DNA of 64,000 nt from Alphaproteobacteria bacterium (lineage in GTDB: Bacteria; Pseudomonadota; Alphaproteobacteria; Micavibrionales; Micavibrionaceae): the NCBI GenBank assembly GCA_016125135.1, contig WGMJ01000017.1:119907-183906 (forward strand), written 5' to 3'. The notes under the pieces are model-generated. The model saw only the letters and a program-made list of their open reading frames with translations. It made no database searches and was not told the DNA's origin. Position 1 is the stretch's first letter. Each line of letters starts with the position of its first letter. Shown here piece after piece: positions 25,350 through 34,959 of the stretch. Made by a program: the position numbers and the translations under genes.

Positions 25350-26176
25350 GATTTTTGATCGTTTTTTTTCTTGTTATTGGATTTTCCAGTTTAGCATATG
25401 CTGAAACGCCATATGAGCGCGTAATGAAGACGGGGATTATCCGTTGTGGCTATATTTTATGGCCCCCTTATATGGACAAGGATATTACTTCGGGAAATTT
25501 TAAAGGCCTCAATTTTGACTACATGGAAAAATTGGCAGAAAGTCTAGGCCTTAAAGTAGAATGGGCCGTAGAGATTATGCCTGGACTACAGGTCGAGACA
25601 TTACGCTCGGGAAAGGCCGATGCCATTTGTTCAGCCGAGGGGCCAATGATGCCGAAAACATCATCTCAACTCATTTATACAAGGCCGATCAATATCTGCC
25701 CATTTGATTTATACGTACGTCCGGATGAAAAAAGATTCATAGATAAGGCTGCCATAAATAAGCCGAATGTTAAGATTGCTGTTCTTGAAGAAGATGCCTC
25801 CGATATAATTTCAAGGATTCATTTTCCTTTAGCAGAGAGAATGCCGGTGCCGCCGAATGCTATTTCTGGCCAAATGATGATGGATGTGATTTCAAAGAAA
25901 TCTGATGTTCTGATTATGGATCCATTAACTATGGCAGAGTTTTTTAAAAATAATCATGAGCAACTTAAGAAACTGCCTTTGGGCGAGCCAGTCGCGGTTA
26001 TTCCCATGACTTTAAGTGTGCTACGGCCATCAGGGCGTGATTTGGCGGATTTGCTTAATCAAGGCATGAATAATATGCAAAATTATGGCATGGATGAGGC
26101 TATATTCAAGCGCTACGAAGCCCAGTATGAGGGTGAGATATTCTACCGGCCCGCTTTGCCTTATAAAGACGAATAA
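25346..26176 (+). CDS. Family-3 periplasmic solute-binding protein (copy 3)
   Basis: The 276-residue product has a signal peptide (MRFLIVFFLVIGFSSLAYA) followed by YERVMKTGIIRCGYILWPPY and a binding-protein core ending in KADAICSAEGP. It overlaps copy 2 by four bases, so translation is coupled. The Cys pair is kept. The central and C-terminal parts are more divergent from copies 1, 2 and 4, which suggests a different ligand. No permease is adjacent; the RND pump that follows starts 64 bases later and is a separate system. Confidence 0.85.
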   Translation: MRFLIVFFLVIGFSSLAYAETPYERVMKTGIIRCGYILWPPYMDKDITSGNFKGLNFDYMEKLAESLGLKVEWAVEIMPGLQVETLRSGKADAICSAEGPMMPKTSSQLIYTRPINICPFDLYVRPDEKRFIDKAAINKPNVKIAVLEEDASDIISRIHFPLAERMPVPPNAISGQMMMDVISKKSDVLIMDPLTMAEFFKNNHEQLKKLPLGEPVAVIPMTLSVLRPSGRDLADLLNQGMNNMQNYGMDEAIFKRYEAQYEGEIFYRPALPYKDE

Positions 26177-26200
26177 GCGCCTTGTTTTTCAAGCTAATTA

Positions 26201-26215
26201 AGACTATTTAAGTCT
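26201..26215. repeat. Inverted repeat AGACT-N5-AGTCT before the RND operon
   Basis: Two perfect five-base arms flank ATTTA. A weak promoter reading (TTGTTT 26182-26187, 17 bases, TATTTA 26205-26210) overlaps it, so it could be an operator. No T run follows, so it is not a good terminator. Confidence 0.3.
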
Positions 26216-26240
26216 CATATATAGGGGTTCGGCTACCGCC

Positions 26241-27449
26241 ATGCGTTTTCATCATACTTTACTTCTTTTCCTTGTTCTTCCGTTTTTGAATGCTTGTGAT
26301 CAGTCACAAGCTGCTGGACCGCCTGATGGCGCAAATGGCCCACCTGCAATGCCCGTAACGGTGACGAAACCTGTCGTGAAAGAAGTCAAGGAGTGGGATG
26401 AATTTTCCGGCCGCTTCGAGGCGGCGGATCATGTGGAAATCCGCGCGCGTGTAAGCGGCTATCTAGACGCGGTTAATTTCAAAGATGGTGATATGGTCGA
26501 AAAAGGGCAGTTGCTTTTCACAATCGATCAACGCCCTTTTATAGCAGACAAAAACGAGGCAGAGGCTGGTGTTAATGCTGCCAAAACCAGATTATCTCTT
26601 GCTGGCCAACAACTTGACCGCGCGCAAAAGCTATTGGAGAAACAATTTGGTTCGCAGGAAATGTATGACCAGCGACTGGATGAAAAACATCAGGCGGAGG
26701 CTGACCTGAAGGCCGCGCAAGCGCGCCTTGCAAAAACACAGCTTGATCTGGAATTTACGCAGATAAAAGCACCCCTTTCCGGGCGCATTAGCGAAAGTCT
26801 GGTTGATGTCGGAAACCTGATTAATACAGGCGAAACACTGCTAACAACAATTGTATCGGTTGACCCGATGCATTTCTATTTCGACGTTGATGAGAAGACC
26901 TACCTGAAATATGTGCGCCTTGCGAAGAGCGGTGAACGCCCGAGCAGCCGCGAAGTGCCAAACCCTGTGCAGATTACAGTAGGTGATGGAGAAAACAAAC
27001 GCACTTTCGACGGGCACATGGATTTTGTGGATAATGTCATGGATATGAAGACGGGTACTATGCGGGGGCGTGCCCTCATACCGAACCCGGATGGCGTTCT
27101 TGCTTCGGGGCTATTTGGGCGTATTAAACTACAGGGCAGCGGTGCACATACGGCCATTCTTATTCCTGATGAGGCATTGCAGGTCGACCAATCCCGTTCT
27201 TTTGTGATGACTGTGAAAGAAGATGGCACGGTCGAGCCACGGAATGTCATGCTCGGCTCTAAAGTTGAGGGCCTGCGCATTGTTGAAAGCGGGCTGGATG
27301 GCAGCGAGCAGGTTATCTACAAAGGAATTCAGCGAGCAATGCCGGGCGCAAAAGTTGCACCAACGCTTGAGCAAGTTCAGGCAGATTCAGATAAGGTAGA
27401 GCCACCCGTAGAGGCTGCGCCATTGAAAACGCCTGTAGCAGCAGAGTAA
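26241..27449 (+). CDS. RND efflux periplasmic adaptor (AcrA/MexE-like), lipoprotein
   Basis: The N-terminus is a lipoprotein signal with lipobox LNAC (Cys19). The mature 402-residue protein has the membrane-fusion protein layout: PVTVTKPVVKEVKEWDEFSGRFEA, a biotinyl-lipoyl half (EIRARVSGYLDAVNFKDGDMVEKGQLLFTID), a helical hairpin (about 105-165), the second lipoyl half (IKAPLSGRISESLVDVGNLI) and beta-barrel domains. It links the inner-membrane pump to an outer-membrane channel. The transporter gene starts four bases later. No local repressor gene or TolC-like gene is present. Confidence 0.92.
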   Translation: MRFHHTLLLFLVLPFLNACDQSQAAGPPDGANGPPAMPVTVTKPVVKEVKEWDEFSGRFEAADHVEIRARVSGYLDAVNFKDGDMVEKGQLLFTIDQRPFIADKNEAEAGVNAAKTRLSLAGQQLDRAQKLLEKQFGSQEMYDQRLDEKHQAEADLKAAQARLAKTQLDLEFTQIKAPLSGRISESLVDVGNLINTGETLLTTIVSVDPMHFYFDVDEKTYLKYVRLAKSGERPSSREVPNPVQITVGDGENKRTFDGHMDFVDNVMDMKTGTMRGRALIPNPDGVLASGLFGRIKLQGSGAHTAILIPDEALQVDQSRSFVMTVKEDGTVEPRNVMLGSKVEGLRIVESGLDGSEQVIYKGIQRAMPGAKVAPTLEQVQADSDKVEPPVEAAPLKTPVAAE

Positions 27450-27452
27450 GCT

Positions 27453-30400
27453 ATGAAATTTTCACATTTCTTTATTGATCGTCCGATTTTTGCCGGTGTC
27501 TTGTCGGTTATTATTCTGATTGTGGGGATGGTAGCTTATTTCAATCTCCCGATTGCCCAATATCCTGAAGTTGCGCCGCCTACCGTGGTTGTGCGGGCGA
27601 TCTACCCGGGCGCGAACTCGCAAACCGTTGCCGATACAGTTGCGACCCCGCTCGAGCAAGAGGTGAACGGTGTAGAGGGCATGCTTTACATGTCGTCATA
27701 CTCTACAAATGATGGCTCCATGTCTTTGACCGTGACTTTTGATATCGGGACGGATCTGGATATCGCACAAGTTCTTGTGCAGAACCGCGTGAATACGGCT
27801 CTACCGCGTTTGCCTGAAGAGGTACGCCGTTTGGGTGTAACGGTAACCAAATCATCGCCCGACATGATGATGGTTGTGCATATGCTTTCGCCTGACAAGA
27901 GCCTCGACCAGCTTTACGTTGGCAATTATGCGCTGCTCAGGGTGAAAGACGAGATCTCGAGGCTTGATGGTGTTGGTAGTGTCATGTTGTTCGGCCTGCG
28001 TGAGTATGCAATCCGCGTGTGGCTTGATCCGGAAAAGCTGGCCAGCCGAAATTTAACAGCATCACAAGTGATAGGGGCCTTGCGTGAACAGAATGTGCAA
28101 GTCTCGAGCGGCGGGTTGGCACAGCCCCCACAAAAAACTGACGCAGCTTTCCAGTACACAATTACAACGCAGGGCCGCTTTGATAAGCCTGAACAGTTTA
28201 ATGACATCATTATCCAGCGGGGCGAAGAAGGCCGCTACACACTTCTGAAAGATGTTGCCCGTATCGAGCTGGGCGCACGTGATTACGGCACGAATAGCTA
28301 TCTTGATGACAAGCCTGCCGTTGCAATGGCGATTTTCCAGCGTCCTGGTTCAAACGCGCTTGCTGCCGCCGAAGGCATTCAGGCAAAAATGAAAGAGCTA
28401 TCGGCCAATTTCCCGAAGGGTCTTGAGTATAGGATTGTCTATAACCCGACCGAGTTTATTTCCGAGTCAATCGAGAAGGTGTACCACACAATTTTTGAAG
28501 CTGTTTTGCTTGTTGTTCTGGTTATTATTGTATTCCTGCAATCCTGGCGCGCGGCCATCATACCAATCCTTGCCATTCCTGTATCGCTCATCGGTACATT
28601 CGCAATGATGTCTGCTTTTGATATGTCGTTGAACATGCTGACACTCTTCGGCCTTATTCTCTCTGTCGGTATTGTGGTGGATGATGCGATTGTGGTTGTC
28701 GAAAATGTCGAGCGACATATTGCTGAGGGGAAAACGCCTAAAGAGGCTGCGCGCGTTTCGATGGATGAAGTTGCAACCGCGCTGATTGCCACAGCTTTGG
28801 TGTTATGTGCTGTTTTCGTGCCCACGGCCTTTATCCCCGGTATGTCGGGTCAGTTCTATAAACAATTCGCAATGACAATTGCCGTTGCAACTGTTATTTC
28901 GATGATCAATTCTTTAACGCTCAGCCCGTCTATCGCGGCGTTACTGCTTCGTCCACATGCACACGAGGCAAAGAAACGGATGAACCCGTTCTCGCTATTT
29001 GCACGCGGGTTTAACTATCTGTTTGATAAATTCAGCCATGGTTATAGCAGCATTATTGGCGGCGTGATTAAAGTGGCTGTACTGGCGCTTGTTGTTTATG
29101 GTGCTTTGCTGGCAGTTACAATGTGGGTTGGCAAGGCTGTGCCCACGGGCTTTATCCCTATGCAGGATCAAGGCTATGCAATTACCGTGATCAGCCTACC
29201 GAAGGGGGCCTCGCTTTCGCGTACCGATGATGTGTTGCAGCGTGCCGTTAAAATTATCAACAATGTGCCCGGTGTCAGCGGTGTTGTTGCTTTTGCAGGC
29301 TTCTCGGGTGCAACCTTTACAAACGACTCGGCGAGCGCTGCAGCCTTTATCCGCTTTGCGCCTTATCACGAACGTCATTCGCAACAAACTTCCATGTTCG
29401 GTATTATCGCCGAGGCACAGAAACGCTTGGGCGCTATACAGGATGCCTTCATAATTGTCGTACCACCACCACCTGTGCGCGGTATAGGCTCGGCTGGCGG
29501 TTACAAGATGATGATCGAAGATAAGGCCGGCGTGGGCCTTGGCGCACTCATGCAAAGCGCAGGCGCACTCATGGGGGCTGGTAATCAGGGGCCTGAAACA
29601 ACAGCCGTTTATACAACCTTCAATATGAATGCACCGCAGATCTATGTTGATATTGACCGTGTAAAGGCGCAGATGCTTGATGTGCCGCTCTCGAATATCT
29701 TTGAAACTTTACAAATCTATCTCGGTTCGTCCTATGTGAACGACTTTAATGCCTTTGGCCGAATCTATCAGGTGTTGGCACAAGCAGATCTTTCATATCG
29801 TACAGACCCTGAAGATATTTTAAGGCTTAAAACAAACACCGCGTCGGGTGATTCGGTGCCACTGGGAACACTTGTTTCTATCAAAAATGTAACAGGGCCA
29901 GACCTGATCCAGCGTTATAACCAGTTTCCTGCTATTGCTGTGAGTGGTGATACTGCACCTGGCTTTAGCTCGGGGCAGGCGCTTGATAAAATGGAACAGC
30001 TTGCGCATAAAATATTCCCGAACGGGGTTGGCTTCGAGTGGACAGAACTAGCTCTCCAGCAGAAAGAAGCAGGGAACGCGGCGCTTTATATTTTTATGCT
30101 CTCGATTATTTTCGTGTTTCTTTTGCTCGCCGCGCAATTCGAGAGCCTAACACTGCCGCTGGCCATTATTCTGATTGTGCCTATGAGTGTTATGTCGGCC
30201 TTACTGGGGGTCATGTCACGCGGGATGGATAATAATATCCTGACACAAATTGGCCTTGTGGTGCTCATTGGTCTTGCAGCTAAGAATGCTATTCTGATTG
30301 TAGAATTTGCCCGCCAGAACGAGCATAAGGGCATGGAGCTCTTCGAGGCAATCGTTGATGCCTGCCGTACACGTTTGCGCCCTATCCTCATGACATCATT

Positions 30401-30620
30401 CGCATTTATTCTCGGTGTGCTGCCGCTTGTCTTCTCGACAGGGGCGGGGGCTGAAATGCGACAAGCCATGGGGACAGCGGTGTTCTTCGGAATGATTGGC
30501 GTGACGTTTTTTGGTCTGTTCCTAACGCCTGTATTTTACTATGTGATCCAGCGTATTAAATATACGCTCTTTGGCCGGCCGGCAGATCCGTTTCCGCATT
30601 GTCATGATAGTAAAGAGTAA
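27453..30620 (+). CDS. RND (HAE1 family) multidrug efflux transporter, AcrB/MexF-like
   Basis: The 1055-residue protein begins FSHFFIDRPIFAGVLSVIILI and has the twelve-helix, two-loop structure of HAE1 pumps. The proton-relay residues are visible: the Asp pair in GIVVDDAIVVVENVERH and the Lys in GLAAKNAILIVEFAR. It exports hydrophobic compounds from the periplasm and inner membrane using the proton gradient. Substrate range cannot be predicted. It is cotranscribed with the adaptor and ends directly against the convergent protease gene. Confidence 0.94.
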   Translation: MKFSHFFIDRPIFAGVLSVIILIVGMVAYFNLPIAQYPEVAPPTVVVRAIYPGANSQTVADTVATPLEQEVNGVEGMLYMSSYSTNDGSMSLTVTFDIGTDLDIAQVLVQNRVNTALPRLPEEVRRLGVTVTKSSPDMMMVVHMLSPDKSLDQLYVGNYALLRVKDEISRLDGVGSVMLFGLREYAIRVWLDPEKLASRNLTASQVIGALREQNVQVSSGGLAQPPQKTDAAFQYTITTQGRFDKPEQFNDIIIQRGEEGRYTLLKDVARIELGARDYGTNSYLDDKPAVAMAIFQRPGSNALAAAEGIQAKMKELSANFPKGLEYRIVYNPTEFISESIEKVYHTIFEAVLLVVLVIIVFLQSWRAAIIPILAIPVSLIGTFAMMSAFDMSLNMLTLFGLILSVGIVVDDAIVVVENVERHIAEGKTPKEAARVSMDEVATALIATALVLCAVFVPTAFIPGMSGQFYKQFAMTIAVATVISMINSLTLSPSIAALLLRPHAHEAKKRMNPFSLFARGFNYLFDKFSHGYSSIIGGVIKVAVLALVVYGALLAVTMWVGKAVPTGFIPMQDQGYAITVISLPKGASLSRTDDVLQRAVKIINNVPGVSGVVAFAGFSGATFTNDSASAAAFIRFAPYHERHSQQTSMFGIIAEAQKRLGAIQDAFIIVVPPPPVRGIGSAGGYKMMIEDKAGVGLGALMQSAGALMGAGNQGPETTAVYTTFNMNAPQIYVDIDRVKAQMLDVPLSNIFETLQIYLGSSYVNDFNAFGRIYQVLAQADLSYRTDPEDILRLKTNTASGDSVPLGTLVSIKNVTGPDLIQRYNQFPAIAVSGDTAPGFSSGQALDKMEQLAHKIFPNGVGFEWTELALQQKEAGNAALYIFMLSIIFVFLLLAAQFESLTLPLAIILIVPMSVMSALLGVMSRGMDNNILTQIGLVVLIGLAAKNAILIVEFARQNEHKGMELFEAIVDACRTRLRPILMTSFAFILGVLPLVFSTGAGAEMRQAMGTAVFFGMIGVTFFGLFLTPVFYYVIQRIKYTLFGRPADPFPHCHDSKE

Positions 30621-31583
30621 CTAGCGGGCAGCAGAAGCAACAATGGTTGGTTTTGTCTGCTGTAGCTTGCCGTGTAACCACCAGGCCTGCTGGTTGATCG
30701 AAAAGATCGGGCGATAATGTCCGATTTGTTCGGCTTTCTTCACAACCTTGCTCTGGTTATCAAGAACAAGCGCGCCCTCGTCGCTATAAACAATAAGAAC
30801 GGCGTGCGGAACACGTTTTTGTTCATCCTGAACAATTGCAATGCGCAATCTTTCTTCAGGTACGCCCAGCATTTTCAGTGCAGTGTATTTGGCAATCGCA
30901 AAATCTTCACAATCACCGCCATTGCGCATAAATTCTATAGGCGTTGCCCAGTAGTCTGACTGACCCCACAGATCTTTATCTTCAATATAGCGCTTGCTAT
31001 TCATCATACTATTAACGTTGGCGGCCATTTCGCGGAGGCTCATGCCTTTGAAAGCAGAAACTTGTGTTTTTAGCTTTTCAAGGCTGGGGTTATTATCCTG
31101 TGCCATAACGGCGCTAAAGCGTGAAAGCATACGCGACCATTTTGTAAAGGCCGATAAATCGCTTGAGCGACGTTCTGTATTGCCAAATAGACGCGGGTAA
31201 GAATCGATGCCGCTAAACTGGTTATTCGCAACAAGGCGAATGCTTTGAATAGCATCACCGGCATGTGCAACTTTTGGTGCAATGGCCATCGCGCTAAAGT
31301 AAAGTGCGAAGGCAACCAGACTTGCCAGAAAGCGTGCTGTAATTTGTGTAACGATCGCGCGCCATAACTGCAGCGGATTGATCATTTTATATTTCAGCAG
31401 GATTTTCCCGATAGGCTTTTTCTTGGCATCAGTACATTCCTGCTGCGCCTTCAGAGCGCGGCGCAGATCGTGTGCATCAATAGCGCCCTGGTCGACGAGT
31501 AGCTCGCCGAGGCGCTTCTTTTGCAAAACGAGGTGAAGTCTTTGTAAAAACGTACCTTTTTGGCTTTTTTCCATTTCCCGCAT
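30621..31583 (-). CDS. Membrane-anchored transglutaminase-like cysteine protease (BTLCP) with MshEN-like N-terminus
   Basis: The C-terminal half is a bacterial transglutaminase-like cysteine proteinase (DUF920/LapG class), with a catalytic triad readable as Cys225 (NGGDCEDFA), His260 (VPHAVLIV) and Asp275 (LVLDNQ). A hydrophobic segment (about residues 81-103) places the protease in the periplasm. The N-terminal 75 residues (LGELLVDQGAIDAHDLRRAL, then PIGKILLKYKMINPLQLW) resemble the MshEN/GspE N-terminal domain, which in some proteins binds cyclic di-GMP. LapG proteases release adhesins under cyclic di-GMP control, so a linked sensor is plausible but unproven. A second start (MEKSQ) lies four codons inside. 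Confidence 0.78.
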   Translation of the reverse strand: MREMEKSQKGTFLQRLHLVLQKKRLGELLVDQGAIDAHDLRRALKAQQECTDAKKKPIGKILLKYKMINPLQLWRAIVTQITARFLASLVAFALYFSAMAIAPKVAHAGDAIQSIRLVANNQFSGIDSYPRLFGNTERRSSDLSAFTKWSRMLSRFSAVMAQDNNPSLEKLKTQVSAFKGMSLREMAANVNSMMNSKRYIEDKDLWGQSDYWATPIEFMRNGGDCEDFAIAKYTALKMLGVPEERLRIAIVQDEQKRVPHAVLIVYSDEGALVLDNQSKVVKKAEQIGHYRPIFSINQQAWWLHGKLQQTKPTIVASAAR

Positions 31584-31641
31584 TCGTTAACCATAACAAA
31601 GAAAGGTTGACGAATTCTAAAGAACATGGCACAAAGCCGCT

Positions 31642-33138
31642 ATGGGCAAAATTTCTGAATTACATCAACGGATTAGCGAGATCCCGAAAGCTAAAATTTT
31701 AGTGATTGGCGACGTCATTTTGGACCAGTTTATCCATGGCGAAGTGGAGAGAATCTCCTCCGAAGCGCCTGTACCCGTGTTAGTCGCAAAGCGCGATTCG
31801 TACATGCCGGGCGGTGCGGGAAACGTCATGTCGAACTTGGCGGGCTTGCAAGCGCAAGGCACGCTGATTACCGTGACTGGGAATGACGCACACGCGCAAG
31901 CGCTTGAAAAACTATTGGCCGAGAAAAAAGGAGGTAAGGTAGTTTTCATTCCTTCTGATGAGCGCCGGACAACACTCAAAGTGCGCTATGTCGGGCAAAG
32001 CCAGCAAATGTTGAAGGTCGACTTCGTCGATACGCATGAAATTCCAAAAAATATTCAGGACAAAGTATTTGAAGCTTTTCAGCGTGAGTTACCACAGGCG
32101 CAAGTTATAATTCTTTCCGACTATGGCAATGGTGTTTTGGCACGTGATTTAACCCAGCGCATGATTGCTGAAATAAACAAGGCCGGTAAAACAGTTCTGG
32201 TTGATCCACGCGGTGAGGATTTCAGTAAATATAAAGGCGCAACAATTATCACGCCTAACCGTTCCGAGCTGCGTATTGCAACGCGCATGAACGTGAAGAC
32301 GGATGATGAGGTTGTCGCGGCCATGGAAAAAATGCTTACCAGCAGTGGCATCGAGAGTGCTCTCATGACACGTTCGCAAGATGGCATTACAGTTGTGAAG
32401 CGCGAAGGCAAGGGGTTTGCAGCGGCTTACCATGTAAAGCCAGAGCCGGTAGAGGTATTCGATGTTTCTGGCGCAGGTGATACAGTCATTGCCACCGTAG
32501 CCACAGTATTAGCAGCAGGAGGCACGCTAGAGAATGCGGCCGAGATTGCCAACCTTGCGGGCGGCGTTGTTGTTACAAAGGTTGGCACAACGCCTATTTA
32601 CTTTGCAGAGTTGCAGGAGGCTGCAAGTCGTCATGGCAGCGTACAAACGCTCATCGCCGATGAATGGCCACAAGCGCAGGAAATTATCGAGAAGTGGCGC
32701 AGGCAAGGCTTAAAAGTGGGTTTAACGAATGGCTGTTTTGATATATTGCACGCAGGCCATGTTGAATATCTAGCCAAAGCTGCGCAACACTGTGATCGCC
32801 TTATATTGGGCTTGAATACTGATGCATCGGTGCGCATTTTAAAAGGTCCCGAGCGGCCGGTGAACAATCAAATGGCGCGTGCACAAGTTATGGGCGCACT
32901 TGATTCAATTGATTTGGTTGTTTTCTTTGGTGCCGAGAAAGCGGGAGATGACAATACAGCCTCTGCATTGATTGCCGCACTAAAGCCCGATGTTTATTTA
33001 AAGGGTGGAGACTACACGCCGGAAACCTTACCAGAAACGCCAGCGGTAAAAGCAGTGGGCGGCGCTGTTGAAATTATTTCTTTCAAAGATGGTTTCAGCA
33101 CAACAAACACAATCGAGAAAATAAAAGCAGTTTCCTAA
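31642..33138 (+). CDS. hldE: Bifunctional heptose-7-phosphate kinase / ADP-heptose synthase
   Basis: The N-terminal PfkB kinase domain (about 1-330) has [29 protein letters not shown] and [11 protein letters not shown] with the catalytic Asp. The C-terminal nucleotidyltransferase (about 345-498) begins with [19 protein letters not shown], carrying the HxGH motif. Together they make ADP-heptose for the LPS inner core. The length of 498 residues is slightly more than in E. coli. It is divergent from the protease gene with a 58-base gap containing TTAACCAT, a CtrA half-site-like sequence at 31587-31594. Confidence 0.95.
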   Translation: MGKISELHQRISEIPKAKILVIGDVILDQFIHGEVERISSEAPVPVLVAKRDSYMPGGAGNVMSNLAGLQAQGTLITVTGNDAHAQALEKLLAEKKGGKVVFIPSDERRTTLKVRYVGQSQQMLKVDFVDTHEIPKNIQDKVFEAFQRELPQAQVIILSDYGNGVLARDLTQRMIAEINKAGKTVLVDPRGEDFSKYKGATIITPNRSELRIATRMNVKTDDEVVAAMEKMLTSSGIESALMTRSQDGITVVKREGKGFAAAYHVKPEPVEVFDVSGAGDTVIATVATVLAAGGTLENAAEIANLAGGVVVTKVGTTPIYFAELQEAASRHGSVQTLIADEWPQAQEIIEKWRRQGLKVGLTNGCFDILHAGHVEYLAKAAQHCDRLILGLNTDASVRILKGPERPVNNQMARAQVMGALDSIDLVVFFGAEKAGDDNTASALIAALKPDVYLKGGDYTPETLPETPAVKAVGGAVEIISFKDGFSTTNTIEKIKAVS

Positions 33139-33299
33139 ATTTTCCGTGCTTGTTCGGCCAGTAAAATCGGAATGCCGTCGCGGATCGGGAAAGCCAGAGA
33201 AGCTTGTTCTGATATGAGTTCCTGCTTTGTGCTATCATAACGGAGCGGCACTTTTGTCACCGGGCAAACAAGCGTTTCAAGAAGTTTCGGGTCTATCAT
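33135..33299 (-). CDS. Trm112-like protein (UPF0434, YcaR family), 54 residues
   Basis: The product begins [21 protein letters not shown], has the central strand [18 protein letters not shown] and ends [10 protein letters not shown]. This is the short Trm112-like family. The zinc Cys cluster of E. coli YcaR (CPxC) is reduced to CPVTK, as is usual in Alphaproteobacteria. The eukaryotic relative activates methyltransferases; the bacterial role is unclear. Its ATG overlaps the stop of the b561-YceI gene (ATGA). Its stop overlaps the end of hldE on the other strand by a few bases. Confidence 0.92.
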   Translation of the reverse strand: MIDPKLLETLVCPVTKVPLRYDSTKQELISEQASLAFPIRDGIPILLAEQARKI

Positions 33300-34372
33300 T
33301 CTTTTAAAGCCTCCAGCCGGAATGTCACACCAACCATGTGGCTGACTGTTTTTTCATCCTCAAAATCCGGCGTTGTACCTAAGCCGAAATTCATGCGGTT
33401 CAAGAGTGCCGCCCCTTCGACAATCGCTTTATTCTCTACAGTCAGGAACGTAAAGGGCACGGTTAAAGGCGTAGTGAAGTCTTTTATCTGTAATGTGCCG
33501 ATAATATTAAATTTGTTTTCTGCAATCGATTCAAATTTTTGTGCTGTAAAAACAGCTTGAGGGAATGCGGAAACACTAAACCATTCAGGTGCGCCGATAT
33601 AACCATCAAGATCAGCCCTGCCTGTTTTTGCGCTTCGCATATCCATCATAATAACAGCTTTACTATGTTCAAGGTTGTCAGGTGAGAAGGTAATATCTGC
33701 TGTAAATTTATCAATCGTCCCGTTAAACGCGGAGCCGCCCTGTAGTGCCTTGAAGCTAATCAGGCTGGCCCCGTAATCAACGTTCCATTTATCGGCCGCC
33801 TGTGCTGGCATACTGAAAAACAAAAGTGCTGCTATGATGGCCCATGTCATACGGCGTACTGTAAGGTCTTTATCAATAAAATGGTGCTTGAGTGCTCCGG
33901 CGATGTGAAGTGCCAAAAGCCCTAATATTGTGAAGGCGAGGTAGTAATGCGCCCGCACAAAAAATTCCGCAAGCCGCTTGTCGGGTTTCACAAGATCGGG
34001 GAGTGAAAATAGTCCTGCGACATTGACTGTGTAGCCCTTGGCAGAAGACATCAGCCAGCCTGTTAAAGGCATGGCAATAAGGACAGCATACAAAGCGTAA
34101 TGAACAATGTGTGCCAACACGATTTCCCATGGCCTGTGTGTTGGCAATGCAGAAGGTGCATGATTATAAACACGCCAGCAAAGGCGCATAATCATCAGCG
34201 TTAAAACAAGGATGCCAACCGATTTATGCCAGAAATAAACTGTCAGCTTTACAGACATTTGCAAATCATCCATCAGGAAGCCAACAATCAGCAGGCCAAT
34301 AACGACAAGGCCGACAAGCCAATGAAATGATTTGGCAATGAGCCCGTAGCTCTCCCCTGTATTTTTCAGCAT
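33296..34372 (-). CDS. Cytochrome b561 domain fused to a YceI domain
   Basis: The first half (about 1-185) is a four-helix cytochrome b561-type membrane protein: [62 protein letters not shown] and [28 protein letters not shown], with His residues for two b hemes. The second half, after a further hydrophobic stretch (about 190-205), is a YceI domain ([24 protein letters not shown] to [11 protein letters not shown]), a periplasmic lipocalin-like fold that binds isoprenoid quinones. ATG 34372 overlaps the stop of the upstream yceI gene (TAATG) behind GGTGGAG, which fixes the start. The fusion suggests electron transfer to or from a bound quinone. Confidence 0.9.
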   Translation of the reverse strand: MLKNTGESYGLIAKSFHWLVGLVVIGLLIVGFLMDDLQMSVKLTVYFWHKSVGILVLTLMIMRLCWRVYNHAPSALPTHRPWEIVLAHIVHYALYAVLIAMPLTGWLMSSAKGYTVNVAGLFSLPDLVKPDKRLAEFFVRAHYYLAFTILGLLALHIAGALKHHFIDKDLTVRRMTWAIIAALLFFSMPAQAADKWNVDYGASLISFKALQGGSAFNGTIDKFTADITFSPDNLEHSKAVIMMDMRSAKTGRADLDGYIGAPEWFSVSAFPQAVFTAQKFESIAENKFNIIGTLQIKDFTTPLTVPFTFLTVENKAIVEGAALLNRMNFGLGTTPDFEDEKTVSHMVGVTFRLEALKE

Positions 34373-34959
34373 TATTCGTTCTCCACCACGCAATCAGTGC
34401 ACTCGGCTTCAACTTCAATGATGATTTTTACTTCGTCATCAATCATTGGGATGCCGTAAGAAATGCCGAAGTCAGAGCGTTTGATTGTGGTTGTTGCCGA
34501 GAAACCGGCCATCATTTTAGGGGCCATCGGATGTTTAATACTTTGGTTATAGATAGTCGCGAGTACAACAGGTTTTGTAACGCCATGGAGTGTCAGGTTG
34601 CCTGTAATGTCGGCTGTCTTCTCGCCTGTGACTTTGATGCTGGTTGATTCAAATGTCATTTCAGGAAAGTTTGCCGCATCGAGAAGTTTGTCTGCGGCGG
34701 TATGTTCATTCCATGTTGCATCATTAAGATCAAGGCTTGCTGTTTTAATCGTAACATTGACCGTCCCTTTCTCGGGTTGTGTGGGGTCAAACTGGATCTT
34801 GCCGTCAAAATCGGTGAACTTGCCATAGGAATGTGAAAGCCCCATATGGCCAATGCTGAATACAATCTGTGTATGGGGTTTTTCAAGGATATAATTATTG
34901 GGGGCTGCCAAGGCGGGTGTTGAAAAAGCAATCAGGGCAAGAGCCAATATAAAACGCAT
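34372..34959 (-). CDS. YceI family periplasmic protein
   Basis: ATG 34959 follows a GGAG ribosome site and gives a signal peptide (MRFILALALIAFSTPALA). The mature protein has the YceI features: YILEKPHTQIVFSIGHMGLSHSYGKFTDFDGKI, DLNDATWNEHTAADKLLDAANFPEMTFES and GNLTLHGVTKPV. YceI proteins bind long-chain isoprenoids such as ubiquinone in the periplasm. The C-terminus has a CTDC motif. Both ends overlap its neighbours by TAATG, so the operon is tightly coupled. Confidence 0.92.
   Translation of the reverse strand: MRFILALALIAFSTPALAAPNNYILEKPHTQIVFSIGHMGLSHSYGKFTDFDGKIQFDPTQPEKGTVNVTIKTASLDLNDATWNEHTAADKLLDAANFPEMTFESTSIKVTGEKTADITGNLTLHGVTKPVVLATIYNQSIKHPMAPKMMAGFSATTTIKRSDFGISYGIPMIDDEVKIIIEVEAECTDCVVENE

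Noticed and set aside
26201..26215. Inverted repeat as terminator of the solute-binding protein cluster
   Set aside because: Only five base pairs and no T run on either strand; an operator is more plausible.
26177..26215. CtrA box at TTAAGACTATTTAAG before the RND operon
   Set aside because: The spacing between the TTAA units is six, not seven.
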